A stretch of 64,000 bases of DNA from Caballeronia ptereochthonis (lineage in GTDB: Bacteria; Pseudomonadota; Gammaproteobacteria; Burkholderiales; Burkholderiaceae), in NCBI RefSeq assembly GCF_001545075.1, contig NZ_FCOB02000013.1:1-64000 (forward strand), read 5' to 3'. A program made the position numbers and the translations under genes. Below are positions 53,490 to 62,595 of this stretch, in pieces; position 1 is the stretch's first letter; each line of letters opens with the position of its first letter. The notes under the pieces are model-generated. The model worked only from the letters and a program-made list of their open reading frames with translations. It searched no databases and was not told the DNA's origin.

Positions 53490-55139
53490 ATGATCGTACT
53501 GTCATCGCGTCGCGCGGCCCATGATGCGTCGCGGCGCTTCCCGTTCAAGGCACGGCGAATGCTAGGCGTGTGGCTCTTCCTGAGCGGGGCTGCCGGCGCC
53601 GCTTATGCAGACGCGCAAGCCGGCTATACGTTACCGCCTCCGCCCAGCGAACTCTATGGCGATCTCTTCGTTGCCGTGCAGACGCAGGGCATCTATCCCG
53701 ATCAGAAGACCTTCGTCGACGCGACGCCCAAGATGGATCCCGCGCAGATCGTGCAGGCTTATCACCAGCAGATGACGGTGCCCGGGTTCTCGCTGGCTGC
53801 GTTCGTTGCGCAGTACTTCACTCCGCCTACCGATCAGAGCATCACGCCGCCGCCTAATCAATCCCTGCGCGAACATATCGACTGGCTCTGGCCCGAGCTC
53901 ACGCGCTTGACGACGACAGCGAACGTGCCGCCGAACAGCTCGCTGATTCCGATGCCCAAGTCGTATGTCGTTCCTGGCGGGCGCTTCCGCGAAGGCTATT
54001 ACTGGGATACCTACTTCACGATGCTGGGCCTTCAGGAAGCAGGCCGCGAAGACCTCGTCGACAACATGCTCGACAACTTCGCCTATCTCATCGACACGAT
54101 CGGCCATATTCCCAACGGCAATCGCACGTACTATGTGAGCCGCTCGCAGCCGCCGTTCTTCTCCTATATGGTCGAACTTGCCGCGCAAAAGGAGGGCGGG
54201 CGCGTCTATCAGAAGTATTTGCCGCAGCTGCGACGTGAATACGGCTACTGGATGCAGGGAGCGAATACGCTGCAAGCGGGCGGCGCGGTGCGCAATGTGG
54301 TGATGCTGCCGGACAAGACCGTGCTCAATCGCTATTGGGACGAACGCGACACGCCGCGCGACGAGTCGTACTCGGAAGACGTGAACACGGCCAAGCAGGT
54401 CACGGACCGTCCGGCCAACGAGGTTTATCGCGACCTGCGCGCGGCCGCCGAAAGCGGCTGGGATTTCAGCTCGCGCTGGTTCGGCGACAATCAGACGCTC
54501 ACGACGATCCGCACGACATCGATCATTCCGGTGGATCTGAACAGCCTGATGTTCCACCTCGAAACGACCATCGCGATCGGTTGCGGCGAGGCGCGCGATT
54601 TCGGCTGCGTCGGCGAGTTCGTTGGACGCGCGGCCAAGCGCGCCATCGCCATCAACAAATATCTCTGGAACAAGAACGGCTACTACGGCGATTACGACTG
54701 GAAACTCGGGCAGCCGCGCAACAATCCGTCAGCGGCGATGCTTTATCCGCTTTTCGCGGGCGCGGCCTGGCCGGATCGCGCGCACACGACTGCGAATACC
54801 GTCGAGGCAATTCTGCTGAAGCCGGGCGGACTCGTGACGACCACCTTCAACACGACGCAGCAATGGGATGCGCCGAATGGATGGGCGCCCTTGCACTGGA
54901 TCGCCGTGCAAAGCCTGAAGCGCTACGGACGCGGTGATCTCGCGCAGCAGATCGGCACGCGCTTTCTCGCGGACGTGAACAACGTCTATGCGACGCAGCA
55001 GAAGCTCGTGGAGAAATATGTCGTCGAAGGCGCGGGAACGGGTGGCGGCGGTGGCGGCGAATATCCGTTGCAGGACGGGTTCGGATGGACCAACGGCGTC
55101 ACGCTCAAGCTGCTCGATCTTTACGCGCCAGGTCAATGA
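53490..55139 (+). CDS. treA: Periplasmic trehalase (GH37)
   Basis: A 549-residue glycoside hydrolase family 37 enzyme that splits trehalose into two glucose molecules. A signal peptide (residues 1-41) indicates periplasmic location. Both family signatures are present: [15 protein letters not shown] at residues 162-176 and [13 protein letters not shown] near 450. A Gly-rich [20 protein letters not shown] segment near the C-terminus is also typical. The ATG at 53490 has a strong AAGGAGGGA ribosome site. The gene stands alone, so it likely serves trehalose scavenging or osmotic adjustment. Confidence 0.94.
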   Translation: MIVLSSRRAAHDASRRFPFKARRMLGVWLFLSGAAGAAYADAQAGYTLPPPPSELYGDLFVAVQTQGIYPDQKTFVDATPKMDPAQIVQAYHQQMTVPGFSLAAFVAQYFTPPTDQSITPPPNQSLREHIDWLWPELTRLTTTANVPPNSSLIPMPKSYVVPGGRFREGYYWDTYFTMLGLQEAGREDLVDNMLDNFAYLIDTIGHIPNGNRTYYVSRSQPPFFSYMVELAAQKEGGRVYQKYLPQLRREYGYWMQGANTLQAGGAVRNVVMLPDKTVLNRYWDERDTPRDESYSEDVNTAKQVTDRPANEVYRDLRAAAESGWDFSSRWFGDNQTLTTIRTTSIIPVDLNSLMFHLETTIAIGCGEARDFGCVGEFVGRAAKRAIAINKYLWNKNGYYGDYDWKLGQPRNNPSAAMLYPLFAGAAWPDRAHTTANTVEAILLKPGGLVTTTFNTTQQWDAPNGWAPLHWIAVQSLKRYGRGDLAQQIGTRFLADVNNVYATQQKLVEKYVVEGAGTGGGGGGEYPLQDGFGWTNGVTLKLLDLYAPGQ

Positions 55140-55161
55140 CGCGCGACAGCCTGCTATAGCT

Positions 55162-55698
55162 TTACAGCTTGCCGGGCCGCGGATCGGAAACGAAGCCTTC
55201 GCGGTTCGGCATCTTCACCTTTGGCAGCGACTGCGCATCGAGCCGTGTGTTCTCGGGCACGACGTGGTTCAAGTAAAGCAGATACGCGCTCAATGCATAA
55301 ACCTCGTCCGCCGAGAGCGATTGCGGCGCGTCATAAGGCATGGCGCGGCGAATATAGTCAAAGAGCGTGGTCGGATAAGGCCAATAGCTGCCGATGGTTT
55401 TCTTGGGCTTTGCATCCGCCAGCGTGCCCATGCCGCCGACGAGCGGATCGCCGATGCCGCCTTCGCCGTTCGCGCCATGACACGACGCGCATTTCGCGCC
55501 GAAAATCTCCTTGCCGTGCGCGACGTCGCCGGAGCCCACGGGCAGGCCGTGGCCGGCTGAATCAATATCGATGTTCCATGCGGAGACCGCCTTCGGATCG
55601 ATCGGGGCGCCGATGCCATAACCGCTGCCTGCTGCGTGGCACGGCAAGGAAGCGGCGCAGAAGAATGCGCTAAGGACAGTGACATGACGCTTAAGCAT
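55162..55698 (-). CDS. Cytochrome c subunit of sulfite dehydrogenase (SorB-like)
   Basis: A 178-residue exported class I cytochrome c. After a signal peptide (about residues 1-22) the single haem site is CASCH (Cys70, Cys73, His74); the later RRAMPYDAPQSL supplies the likely axial Met. It overlaps the end of the molybdoenzyme gene by eight bases. This SorA/SorB-type pairing suggests that it accepts electrons from sulfite oxidation and passes them to a terminal oxidase. I cannot exclude a SoxCD-like context, but no other sox genes are nearby. Confidence 0.87.
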   Translation of the reverse strand: MLKRHVTVLSAFFCAASLPCHAAGSGYGIGAPIDPKAVSAWNIDIDSAGHGLPVGSGDVAHGKEIFGAKCASCHGANGEGGIGDPLVGGMGTLADAKPKKTIGSYWPYPTTLFDYIRRAMPYDAPQSLSADEVYALSAYLLYLNHVVPENTRLDAQSLPKVKMPNREGFVSDPRPGKL

Positions 55699-56962
55699 TG
55701 CGCACCTCGCCGGTCTCTTCGACGCGCCAGTTCTGAATGCCGTTGTAGTGATACTGCGAGTTGACGCCGCGCGCCGCGACCAGTGCTGCATGCGTCGGCT
55801 GTATATAACCGGTCTCGTCGATGGCGCGGCTTTGCAGATTCGCGGCGCCGCCGTTCCAGTACCAGTCCGCTTCGAAACGCGTCAGCGCACGATCCTGAAC
55901 GGGACCGGTCAGGCGCGCGGTGCGCCACGTCTTGCCGCCATCGGCTGAAATATCGACGCGCCGGATGCGCCCGCGTCCCGACCATGCATAACCGCTGATC
56001 GGATAGTAACCGTGCGTCGTCAGGCGATGTCCCGCTGAAGGACGGGTGATGACCGACTTCGCATCCATCTCGAACACGAACTGACGCGCCTTGCCGTCGC
56101 GCAAGAGGTTCGTGTACTTCGACGTTTCCTCGCGCGTCATCTCCGGCGCCTGCACGAGCTTGATGCGTCTCAGCCACTTGATGTTGGTATTGCCTTCGAA
56201 ACCCGGCACGATGAGCCGCACCGGATAACCGTTCTCCGGACGCAGACGCTCGCCGTTCTGCGCATAGACGACGAGCGCGCGATCGAGAATGCGCGCGAGC
56301 GGCAGGCTGCGCGTCATCGCCGCGCCGTCCGCGCCTTCGGCGAGAATCCATTGCGCGGACTGGTCGACACCGACTTCATCGAGCAAGGTCGACAAGCGCA
56401 CGCCGGTCCATTCGCAGCACGATAGCAAGCCATGCGTGAACTGCACCGGAAGCCCGCTTGGGCCGCTCCATTCGCTGCCCGTGTTGCCCGAACACTCGAG
56501 AAAGTGGACACGCGTTTCGGACGGGAAGCGCAGCAGGTCGTCGATGGTGAAGAGGCGTGGCTGACGCACGAGGCCGTGTATCACGACGCGATGTTGCGCG
56601 GGATCGATCTTCGGCACGCCCGCGTGATGCCGTTCGTACACGAGTCCGTTGGGCGTCACGCTGCCGAACAGATCGGCGAGCGGCGTCATCGAGGAGCCGG
56701 AGCCGGGCATCGCGGGAGCGCGTGCGCTGCGCCGTATCACATTGCCTTCGAACGATGAAGGCACGCCATAGGGCGGCGAGAGGAGGGGTGCGCCGGGCGT
56801 GACGGTCCAGCGTTCGACGGCGAGCGGCGTCGCTGCGGCCTCTTGCGCATGAGCGCGCATGCCAAGGCCCGATGCGAGCGCGCCGGCCGCGAGCTTGCGC
56901 ATCGTGTCGCGGCGGCTGTCGGAAACGAGTGCGGGTTGCGCGAGCTTCGAGTTTCTTTTCAT
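55691..56962 (-). CDS. Sulfite dehydrogenase molybdopterin subunit (SorA/SoxC-like)
   Basis: A 423-residue sulfite oxidase family enzyme. The N-terminus has a twin-arginine signal (SRRDTMRK, then a hydrophobic segment ending AHAQ), expected for export of a folded molybdoenzyme. The molybdenum ligand is Cys157 in HFLECSGNTGSEW, followed by LLSCCEWTGVRLSTLLDE and the C-terminal dimerisation domain with WSGRGRIRRVDISADGG. It converts sulfite to sulfate in the periplasm. Coupled translation with the cytochrome gene indicates a two-subunit enzyme. Confidence 0.88.
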   Translation of the reverse strand: MKRNSKLAQPALVSDSRRDTMRKLAAGALASGLGMRAHAQEAAATPLAVERWTVTPGAPLLSPPYGVPSSFEGNVIRRSARAPAMPGSGSSMTPLADLFGSVTPNGLVYERHHAGVPKIDPAQHRVVIHGLVRQPRLFTIDDLLRFPSETRVHFLECSGNTGSEWSGPSGLPVQFTHGLLSCCEWTGVRLSTLLDEVGVDQSAQWILAEGADGAAMTRSLPLARILDRALVVYAQNGERLRPENGYPVRLIVPGFEGNTNIKWLRRIKLVQAPEMTREETSKYTNLLRDGKARQFVFEMDAKSVITRPSAGHRLTTHGYYPISGYAWSGRGRIRRVDISADGGKTWRTARLTGPVQDRALTRFEADWYWNGGAANLQSRAIDETGYIQPTHAALVAARGVNSQYHYNGIQNWRVEETGEVRNA

Positions 56963-57152
56963 CGCTGATCTTCGTGGAAGGGCGAGCGAGACCGAGTCCC
57001 GAGCAATGGCCGTGCCGCGAAGACAAGCGCTTCCAATTGGCTGACAGTCCGATGCATCACCCTGAAAACGAACGATTCTAGTGAGGCGATGCGTTTGCGC
57101 GAACCAACGGAGTTGCATATCGATATCACGGGTTCGCGCGTATCGTTCGGCG

Positions 57153-57389
57153 TCAGCTTTCCCTGACCTGCTTCTGCCGTCGATATTCCGGCACCGGTAA
57201 GCCGCCCCAGCCCCAATTCTCCAGTTCCACTTCCTGAATGACGACGAAAGTGGAGTCCATCGGCTTGTTCAGCACGTCGCGCAACAGTTCGCTGACGCCT
57301 TTGATGAGTTGCGCTTTCTCATCGGCAGTGATGGCATTCGTGTCGGGCTTGTTGCCTTCGCGCGTCACCTGAATCGTTACGATCGGCAT
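57153..57389 (-). CDS. 4-oxalocrotonate tautomerase family protein
   Basis: A 78-residue tautomerase superfamily protein. After Met removal the catalytic Pro1 is exposed (PIVTIQVTREG). It is a little longer than canonical 4-OT (62 residues) and has a WGWGGLPVPEY tail found in a subgroup of bacterial tautomerases. It interconverts enol and keto forms of an unknown metabolite. The start has an AAGGAGAT ribosome site. It follows the SDR gene by 54 bases on the same strand and is probably co-transcribed. Confidence 0.87.
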   Translation of the reverse strand: MPIVTIQVTREGNKPDTNAITADEKAQLIKGVSELLRDVLNKPMDSTFVVIQEVELENWGWGGLPVPEYRRQKQVRES

Positions 57390-57443
57390 GGCGATCTCCT
57401 TGAAGTGAAAGAGAAGAGGCGCCCGCGAGGGGCGCATGCACAA

Positions 57444-58154
57444 TCAATGCCCCGCGCTTTGACCGCCGTCGACGTGGAGGATCTCGCCTGTCACGAACGG
57501 CGCGTCGTCGAGATAGAGCACGGCGTTGACGATATCGCTCATTTCACCCATGCGTCCCATCGGATGTAAAGCGCCGAGCGCTTCGTGCGTCTCGGGCGCG
57601 TGCATCGGCGACTTGATGATGCCGGGTGACACAGCGTTCGCGCGAATTCCCGACTTCGCGTATTCGATCGCGAGCGATCTGGTCGCTGCATTCAGCCCGC
57701 CCTTCGTCAGCGACGCCAGCACCGAAGGCACGCCGCTCACCGCATGATCGACGAGACTCGTCGTGATGTTGACGATATGTCCGCTTTTGTTCTTTTCCAT
57801 CTGCCCGATGGCGAGTTGCGTGATATGGAAGAAGCCGTTCAGGTTGACGTTCAGAATCGCGGCATAGTCTTCCTGCGTGTACTGCGTGAAGGGCTTGGCG
57901 ATGAAGATGCCCGCGTTGTTGACGAGCGTATCGATACGGCCGAAGCGCGCGATGGCGGCCTCGACGACGCGTTGCGCGGTGGCGCGCTCGCCAATGTCGC
58001 CGGCAACGGCGATGACATTCGGATCGTCCGGCTGTTGAATCGAACGAGCGGTCGCGACGACGCCGTAACCCCGCGCGCGGAGCGCATTGACGATTTCAGC
58101 GCCGATGCCTTGGGATGCACCGGTAACGATGGCGACCTTTTGTGCGTTGCTCAT
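57444..58154 (-). CDS. SDR-fold protein lacking the catalytic Tyr
   Basis: A 236-residue short-chain dehydrogenase-like protein. The cofactor motif TGASQGIG (residues 11-18) and NNAG (79-82) are normal, but the YxxxK active site reads A147-S-L-T-K151 (in VPSVLASLTKGG), so the proton-donating Tyr is replaced by Ala. It may use a different residue, be a specialised subfamily, or act as a cofactor-binding regulator. A tautomerase gene follows it. Its start has only a weak ribosome site. Confidence 0.85.
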   Translation of the reverse strand: MSNAQKVAIVTGASQGIGAEIVNALRARGYGVVATARSIQQPDDPNVIAVAGDIGERATAQRVVEAAIARFGRIDTLVNNAGIFIAKPFTQYTQEDYAAILNVNLNGFFHITQLAIGQMEKNKSGHIVNITTSLVDHAVSGVPSVLASLTKGGLNAATRSLAIEYAKSGIRANAVSPGIIKSPMHAPETHEALGALHPMGRMGEMSDIVNAVLYLDDAPFVTGEILHVDGGQSAGH

Positions 58155-58348
58155 GATGAACCTCGAAAGAAAAGTAATGGGCCTGTGGCGGATCGGACCG
58201 AAGGCTCCGATGGCCGTAATCTAGGCTTTTCGAGGTTCGTTGCGTACACACGCCGTGGACAATCAGTCTTGCGCGCGAGGAACAAATCATGGCGCGGCCG
58301 CTACGTGCCCGCGGCATTTCCTCGCGCGTCCGTATGTAGTACGGTAGT

Positions 58349-58367
58349 ACGGTCCGGGCCGGACCGT
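58349..58367 (-). terminator. Hairpin just after the DUF1330 gene
   Basis: ACGGTCC (58349-58355), loop GGGCC, GGACCGT (58361-58367): a perfect 7-bp stem four bases beyond the minus-strand DUF1330 stop. No T-tract follows, so it may be a weak terminator or an RNA-stabilising hairpin. A tandem GTAGTACG duplication adjoins it. Confidence 0.4.
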
Positions 58368-58370
58368 CGT

Positions 58371-58664
58371 TCAGGCCACACCTTCGACGATGCGGAAGTC
58401 GCGTACGACGGAATCGCCCAGCACCTTGAGCGCTTCCTGATAGGTCGCGCTGTTATAAGCAGCGACGGCGGCATCGAGCGAATCGAATTCGATGACCACC
58501 GTGCGTTCGAGGGCGCCTTCACCTTGCACCATCGATGCGACGCCGCGAACGAGCGGTCGGCCGCCGCCTTCCTTGATGGCTTGCGTCGCGATCTTCGCGT
58601 ACTCCGCGGCCTGATCCGGCTTCATGATCGTCTTGTACACGCTGACCCAATATCCTTTTGCCAT
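58371..58664 (-). CDS. DUF1330 domain protein
   Basis: A 97-residue protein of the DUF1330 dimeric alpha/beta-barrel family: AKGYWVSVYK at the start and the family motif ERTVVIEFDSLDAAVAAYNS in the middle. No enzymatic activity is established for the family. The second of two close ATGs (58664) is preferred because GGAG lies six bases before it; the first (58670) directly abuts the GGAG. The gene is divergent from the DUF4148 gene. Confidence 0.87.
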   Translation of the reverse strand: MAKGYWVSVYKTIMKPDQAAEYAKIATQAIKEGGGRPLVRGVASMVQGEGALERTVVIEFDSLDAAVAAYNSATYQEALKVLGDSVVRDFRIVEGVA

Positions 58665-58892
58665 CTGCATCTCCAGTATTGAACGGGCGCTTTGCGCCAT
58701 GAGGCGAACGCCATGCGCGCATCGCGCCAGGGCGTCCGGTTTCGGCGGCCAGCATAGCAAATTATGGCGATCGGACAACCCGTACGTCTTGCGCACGCGC
58801 TGTCTCCACGATTCTGCGCGTTCCAGTGAAAGGTGCTTTCCCATGCTAGGGGTTAACCCGAGAGGGCTGGCGTCATAGACTGCCCTCACTGC

Positions 58893-58912
58893 TTCGAACG
58901 GCACTGTTCGAA
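58893..58912. promoter_or_regulatory. Inverted repeat upstream of DUF4148 gene
   Basis: TTCGAAC (58893-58899), six bases, GTTCGAA (58906-58912), a perfect dyad 32 bases before the DUF4148 start codon. It could be an operator in the promoter region or a 5' UTR hairpin. No matching regulator is encoded nearby. Confidence 0.4.
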
Positions 58913-58944
58913 AGCCAGGCACCTCATATCACTGGAGTTTCATC

Positions 58945-59244
58945 ATGAAGTCGATCATTCGCGCGGCACTCGTTGCAACCGCTCTCGTCGTTCCTGTCGC
59001 GTCGTTCGCCCAGAGCCAGATCACGCGTGCTCAGGTGCGTGCCGAACTCGCACAGCTGGAAAGCGTCGGTTATCACGTTGGCGACGGCGATCAGGCGCAT
59101 TATCCGGAGGCGATTCAGGCGGCGGAAGCCAGGCTGGCGGCGCGTAATGGCGAAACAGCTTATGGCGGCGCGGCAGGCGGCACGTCGCAATCGGGCGGCG
59201 GCCATGTTTCGCAAGCCGACTGGAACGCGATGTACTCGCGCTAA
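58945..59244 (+). CDS. Exported DUF4148 protein
   Basis: A 99-residue secreted protein. A clear signal peptide (ends near SFA-QS) is followed by the DUF4148 core: ITRAQVRAELAQLESVGYHVGDGDQAHYPEAIQAAEARLAA covers residues ~30-70 (stated in outline; key positions RAEL, GY and YP). The family is abundant in Burkholderia, usually as several paralogues, with unknown function in the periplasm. TGGAG lies close before the start codon, and an inverted repeat sits 32 bases upstream. Confidence 0.9.
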   Translation: MKSIIRAALVATALVVPVASFAQSQITRAQVRAELAQLESVGYHVGDGDQAHYPEAIQAAEARLAARNGETAYGGAAGGTSQSGGGHVSQADWNAMYSR

Positions 59245-59254
59245 GGCGCCGATT

Positions 59255-59286
59255 GCCTGAAGCGACTTTATTCAGCCGCTTCAGGC
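59255..59286. terminator. Hairpin between convergent genes
   Basis: GCCTGAAGCG (59255-59264), 12-base loop, CGCTTCAGGC (59277-59286), a perfect 10-bp stem between the ends of the DUF4148 gene and the minus-strand lyase gene. There is no T-tract on either side, but position and stem strength suit a shared terminator. Confidence 0.55.
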
Positions 59287-59293
59287 GAGACTC

Positions 59294-60175
59294 TCAGTCC
59301 GCGGCGTATTTGCGGTCCAGTTCGTCGAACAAAGGCTTGTTCACGAGCCTTTGACGCTCGGCGAATGGCGCGACGACGGCAGGATCCTCATCGAGCCGTC
59401 CTTGCGATTTCAAAGCGCCGAGCGCCGTCTGCATGCCGCGCACGGCGCTTTGCAATGCCGCGTTGGCATAAAGAACGAGACTAAAGCCAAGGCGCTGCAA
59501 ATCTTCCTGGCTCGTCACCGGCGTCTTGCCGCCGATCACGATGTTGATGAGCTGCGGCGCATCGAGCAGCTTGGGCAGCGACGCGATCTGCTCCGGCGTT
59601 TCGATCGCTTCGACGAAAAGAATGTCCGCGCCCGCTTCGACGAATGCACGTGCCCGCTCTATCGCCGCATCGAAGCCTTCCACCGCGCATGCATCGGTGC
59701 GCGCGATGATCTGAAAGTTCGCGTCGTCACGCGCATCGACCGCGGCGCGTATCTTGCCGACCATCTCGTTCGTCGAGATCACGGCCTTGCCCGCGAAGTG
59801 GCCGCATTTCTTTGGCATCACCTGGTCTTCGAGCTGGACCGCGTCGGCGCCCGCGCGTTCGAGGGTGCGTACCGTATGACGCACGTTGAGCGCGTTGCCG
59901 AAGCCGGTATCCGCATCGACGATGAGCGGCACGTCCACGGCATCGCGTATGCGCGACGTGTGCTCCGCGATTTCGGCGAGGCCGATGAACCCGAGATCCG
60001 GCATGCCGAGCGACATGTTCGTCACGCCCGCGCCGGTGATGTAGATCGCTTCGAATCCGAGATCGGCGGCGACGCGCGCGCTCATCGCGTTGAAGGCGCC
60101 GGGCAGGAGCAGCGCGCGCCGCGCGTTGACCTGCTCGCGAAAGGCGGCGCGGCGGCGGGAAGATGACGTGGTCAT
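59294..60175 (-). CDS. Isocitrate lyase/PEP mutase superfamily lyase
   Basis: A 293-residue TIM-barrel enzyme. VDADTGFGN (residues 86-94) is the Mg-binding region and KKCGH (122-126) carries the catalytic cysteine of the lyase branch, as in methylisocitrate lyase and 2,3-dimethylmalate lyase; QLEDQ precedes it. It should split a 2-hydroxy- or methyl-substituted C4-C7 diacid into pyruvate or glyoxylate plus another acid. It follows the amidohydrolase gene by 58 bases on the same strand, at the end of the MFS/amidohydrolase/lyase operon. Confidence 0.87.
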   Translation of the reverse strand: MTTSSSRRRAAFREQVNARRALLLPGAFNAMSARVAADLGFEAIYITGAGVTNMSLGMPDLGFIGLAEIAEHTSRIRDAVDVPLIVDADTGFGNALNVRHTVRTLERAGADAVQLEDQVMPKKCGHFAGKAVISTNEMVGKIRAAVDARDDANFQIIARTDACAVEGFDAAIERARAFVEAGADILFVEAIETPEQIASLPKLLDAPQLINIVIGGKTPVTSQEDLQRLGFSLVLYANAALQSAVRGMQTALGALKSQGRLDEDPAVVAPFAERQRLVNKPLFDELDRKYAAD

Positions 60176-60233
60176 GGCTCGGTTCCGGAAAGAGTTTGAA
60201 TTCGGCGCGACGCGTGCGCCAGCGTCTGCAATG

Positions 60234-61193
60234 CTAACGCGTGCGGAGCGTCGGCGCTTGCGTCATGTGTCGATCGTGACGATCACTGAAGCGAAACAGC
60301 ATGCGCGCCGAGTCTCGCAACACGATGGTACGCAGCGACGCGTCGGGAATCCAGCGGTCGAGCGCATCGCGCGAGCCGTCGTAGTCGACCAGGCCGCGAT
60401 GCTGCGTATGCGGCCAGTCGCTGCCCCACACCAATCGTGCCGCGCCGAAGGAGTCGAGCAATGCCGCCGTGAGCGTTTGCCCGAGCGCGGTGCCGCTCTC
60501 GCCATGAACGCTGCGATAAGCCGCGGAGAGCTTGACCCACACGCGCCCGGTTGCCGCCGTCGTCAGAAGATAGCGGAAGCCTGGGTCGTTCGCGCCGCAG
60601 GCAGGGTCGGGCCGGCCGAAATGATCGATCACGACCGTGCAGCCTTGTTCGAGCAAGGGCGTGACGACCATCGGCAGATCGATCGCATCGCGATGAATCT
60701 CCACGTGCCAGCCAAGCGCGTTCACGCGCTCGAACAAATTGCGCCAATGAGCTTCGCGCAGATCGGGCAGCGCCAGGCCGATCAGATTCAAACGCATGCC
60801 GACGACGCCATGTTTCGCGAGCCGCTGCAATTCGTCATCGTCGATCGAAGGGTCGATGACGGCCACGCCGCGAAAGCGTTGCGGATAGCGTTGCAGCACG
60901 TCGAGAAAAAACGAGTTGTCGGTGCCGAGGAAGCTCGGTTGCACGAGCACCGCATGCGACACGCCGTTCGTGCGCAGATGATCGGTATAGGCGTCGAGCG
61001 TTGCGTCATAGTCCGGTGCATGACGGCGATGCGGCGCGAGCGGCAGGCCGCGCACGAAAACATGCGCATGGCTGTCGATCGCCTCGATTGCCGTATCCGT
61101 CGATTCGAGCCATTGCCGGCTGGCGCGCGAGAGGGCGCCGGCTTCGTCGGCGAGAGCGGAGTAAAGTGAATTCGTCATGTGCGTATCAGACAT
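60234..61193 (-). CDS. TIM-barrel amidohydrolase (lactonase-like, amidohydrolase 2 family)
   Basis: A 319-residue metal-dependent hydrolase. HAH (H42, H44) in IDSHAHVFVRG, a later EIHRDAIDL His, DHFGRPD and the C-terminal WGSDWPHTQH aspartate are the usual metal and catalytic residues. Relatives hydrolyse lactones such as 2-pyrone-4,6-dicarboxylate or decarboxylate aromatic acids. ATG 61193 overlaps the MFS stop by eight bases; an ATG at 61178 is possible. With the transporter and the lyase it suggests a short ring-cleavage or lactone-degrading route. Confidence 0.87.
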   Translation of the reverse strand: MSDTHMTNSLYSALADEAGALSRASRQWLESTDTAIEAIDSHAHVFVRGLPLAPHRRHAPDYDATLDAYTDHLRTNGVSHAVLVQPSFLGTDNSFFLDVLQRYPQRFRGVAVIDPSIDDDELQRLAKHGVVGMRLNLIGLALPDLREAHWRNLFERVNALGWHVEIHRDAIDLPMVVTPLLEQGCTVVIDHFGRPDPACGANDPGFRYLLTTAATGRVWVKLSAAYRSVHGESGTALGQTLTAALLDSFGAARLVWGSDWPHTQHRGLVDYDGSRDALDRWIPDASLRTIVLRDSARMLFRFSDRHDRHMTQAPTLRTR

Positions 61194-62469
61194 GCTTGGG
61201 CGTTTGTTCTCCCGACGCGGCTTGTGCAGGCACGGCCGCGATGCGGCGTCCCTTGGTCTCGGGCAGCAGCAACGCGGCCACGACGACGAGTCCATATGCG
61301 ATGCCCGCGTCGATGCCGAGCGCCTGTCCGATCGGCATCGAGTTGCCCATGTGCCCGACGAGCACCGGAAAGACCGCGGACACGATGCGCCCGAAGTTGT
61401 AGCAGAAGCCCACGCCCGTGCCGCGCACGCCTTGCGGATACAGTTCGTTGAAGAGCGCGCCGAGCGTCGCGGGAATGCCGGCGGAAAAGAGACCGAGCGG
61501 GAAGCTCAGGATGAGCATCGCGACATCGCCGATGGGCAGGAACACATAGACGTTCACCGTGACCGCGCAGCAGATCGCGAAGAGAATGACGTTCTTGCGG
61601 CGGCCGATCCTGTCCTGCAGCCACGCGCTGACGAAGCAGCCGACGATGAACGCGGAGATCACCACGGCCAGATAGCCGCCCGTGCCGAGCACGGACAAAT
61701 GCCGCTCGGTTTTCAGATAAGTGGGCAGCCATGTCGTGATGGCGTGATAACCGCCATGCGCGCCGAGTCCGATCAATCCGCCGACGATGGTCGTGCGCAA
61801 AACCGACGGATGAAAGATGCCGGCGAGGATTGCGAACGCGCCTTGACGTTGCGTATCGCCATGTTCGGCGGGTTTCGTTTCGCGTGGCGGCTCTTCGATA
61901 TTGCGGCGCATATAGACGACGAGCAGCGCGGGAATCAGGCCGACTGCAAACAACACGCGCCACGCCCATTCCGGTGAAACGCAGGAAAACACGATCGTAT
62001 AGAGCAGCACGGCGCCTGCCCAACCAAAGCCCCAAGCGCTTTGCACGATGCCCATCGCCTTGCCGCGATGCTTGGCGCGGATCGTCTCGCTAAGCAATAC
62101 CGAACCCGCGGTCCATTCGCCGCCAAAGCCGAGCCCTTGCAGGGACTTGAGCACGAGCAATTGCTCGAAGTTCTGCGCGAAGGCGCTAAGGAACGTGAAG
62201 AGCGAGAACCACAGGACCGTCACTTGCAAGGCCTTGACGCGGCCGATGCGATCCGAGAGCACCCCCGCAAAGAGCCCGCCCAATGCGCCCGCGACGAGCG
62301 TCGCGCCGCCAATCAGACCCGCTTGTCCCTTGCCGATGCCCCATGTCGCGATGAGCGTTGGAATGACGAGACTGAACAACTGCGTGTCGACGCCGTCCAG
62401 CGCCCAGCCGGCGAAGCATCCCCACAGCGTGCGTTTCTCCACCGTGGAAATCTCACGGTACCAGTTCAT
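61186..62469 (-). CDS. MFS transporter
   Basis: A 427-residue, roughly 12-helix sugar-phosphate/aromatic-acid type MFS permease: GWALDGVDTQLFSLVIP in helix 1, GVLSDRIGRVKAL in the loop before helix 3, and GFGGEWTAGSVLLSE near residue 117. ATG 62469 has a GGAG ribosome site. It is the first gene of the operon with the amidohydrolase and lyase and is divergent from the LysR gene. The substrate is presumably the organic acid handled by those enzymes. Confidence 0.88.
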   Translation of the reverse strand: MNWYREISTVEKRTLWGCFAGWALDGVDTQLFSLVIPTLIATWGIGKGQAGLIGGATLVAGALGGLFAGVLSDRIGRVKALQVTVLWFSLFTFLSAFAQNFEQLLVLKSLQGLGFGGEWTAGSVLLSETIRAKHRGKAMGIVQSAWGFGWAGAVLLYTIVFSCVSPEWAWRVLFAVGLIPALLVVYMRRNIEEPPRETKPAEHGDTQRQGAFAILAGIFHPSVLRTTIVGGLIGLGAHGGYHAITTWLPTYLKTERHLSVLGTGGYLAVVISAFIVGCFVSAWLQDRIGRRKNVILFAICCAVTVNVYVFLPIGDVAMLILSFPLGLFSAGIPATLGALFNELYPQGVRGTGVGFCYNFGRIVSAVFPVLVGHMGNSMPIGQALGIDAGIAYGLVVVAALLLPETKGRRIAAVPAQAASGEQTPKHV

Positions 62470-62570
62470 GTCGTGTCTCCTGTAAGGGCCTTCGCCCGGC
62501 TCTTGTTCAATTTGCCATTGCATTCTAGAAACGAAAGCCGGGCGCGCATACTATGGATACGTTCATCTTT

Positions 62571-62587
62571 CATATCGTTTTGATATG
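62571..62587. promoter_or_regulatory. LysR-type binding palindrome CATATC-N5-GATATG
   Basis: CATATC (62571-62576), GTTTT, GATATG (62582-62587): a perfect dyad containing the LysR T-N11-A pattern. It lies nine bases before the LysR start codon and about 100 bases before the divergent MFS start, fitting autoregulation and control of the operon. Confidence 0.55.
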
Positions 62588-62595
62588 CTCGCGAA

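Noticed and set aside
55162..56962. A full Sox thiosulfate-oxidation cluster.
   Set aside because: Only the SorA/SoxC-like molybdoenzyme and one cytochrome are present; no soxA, soxB, soxX, soxY or soxZ is seen.
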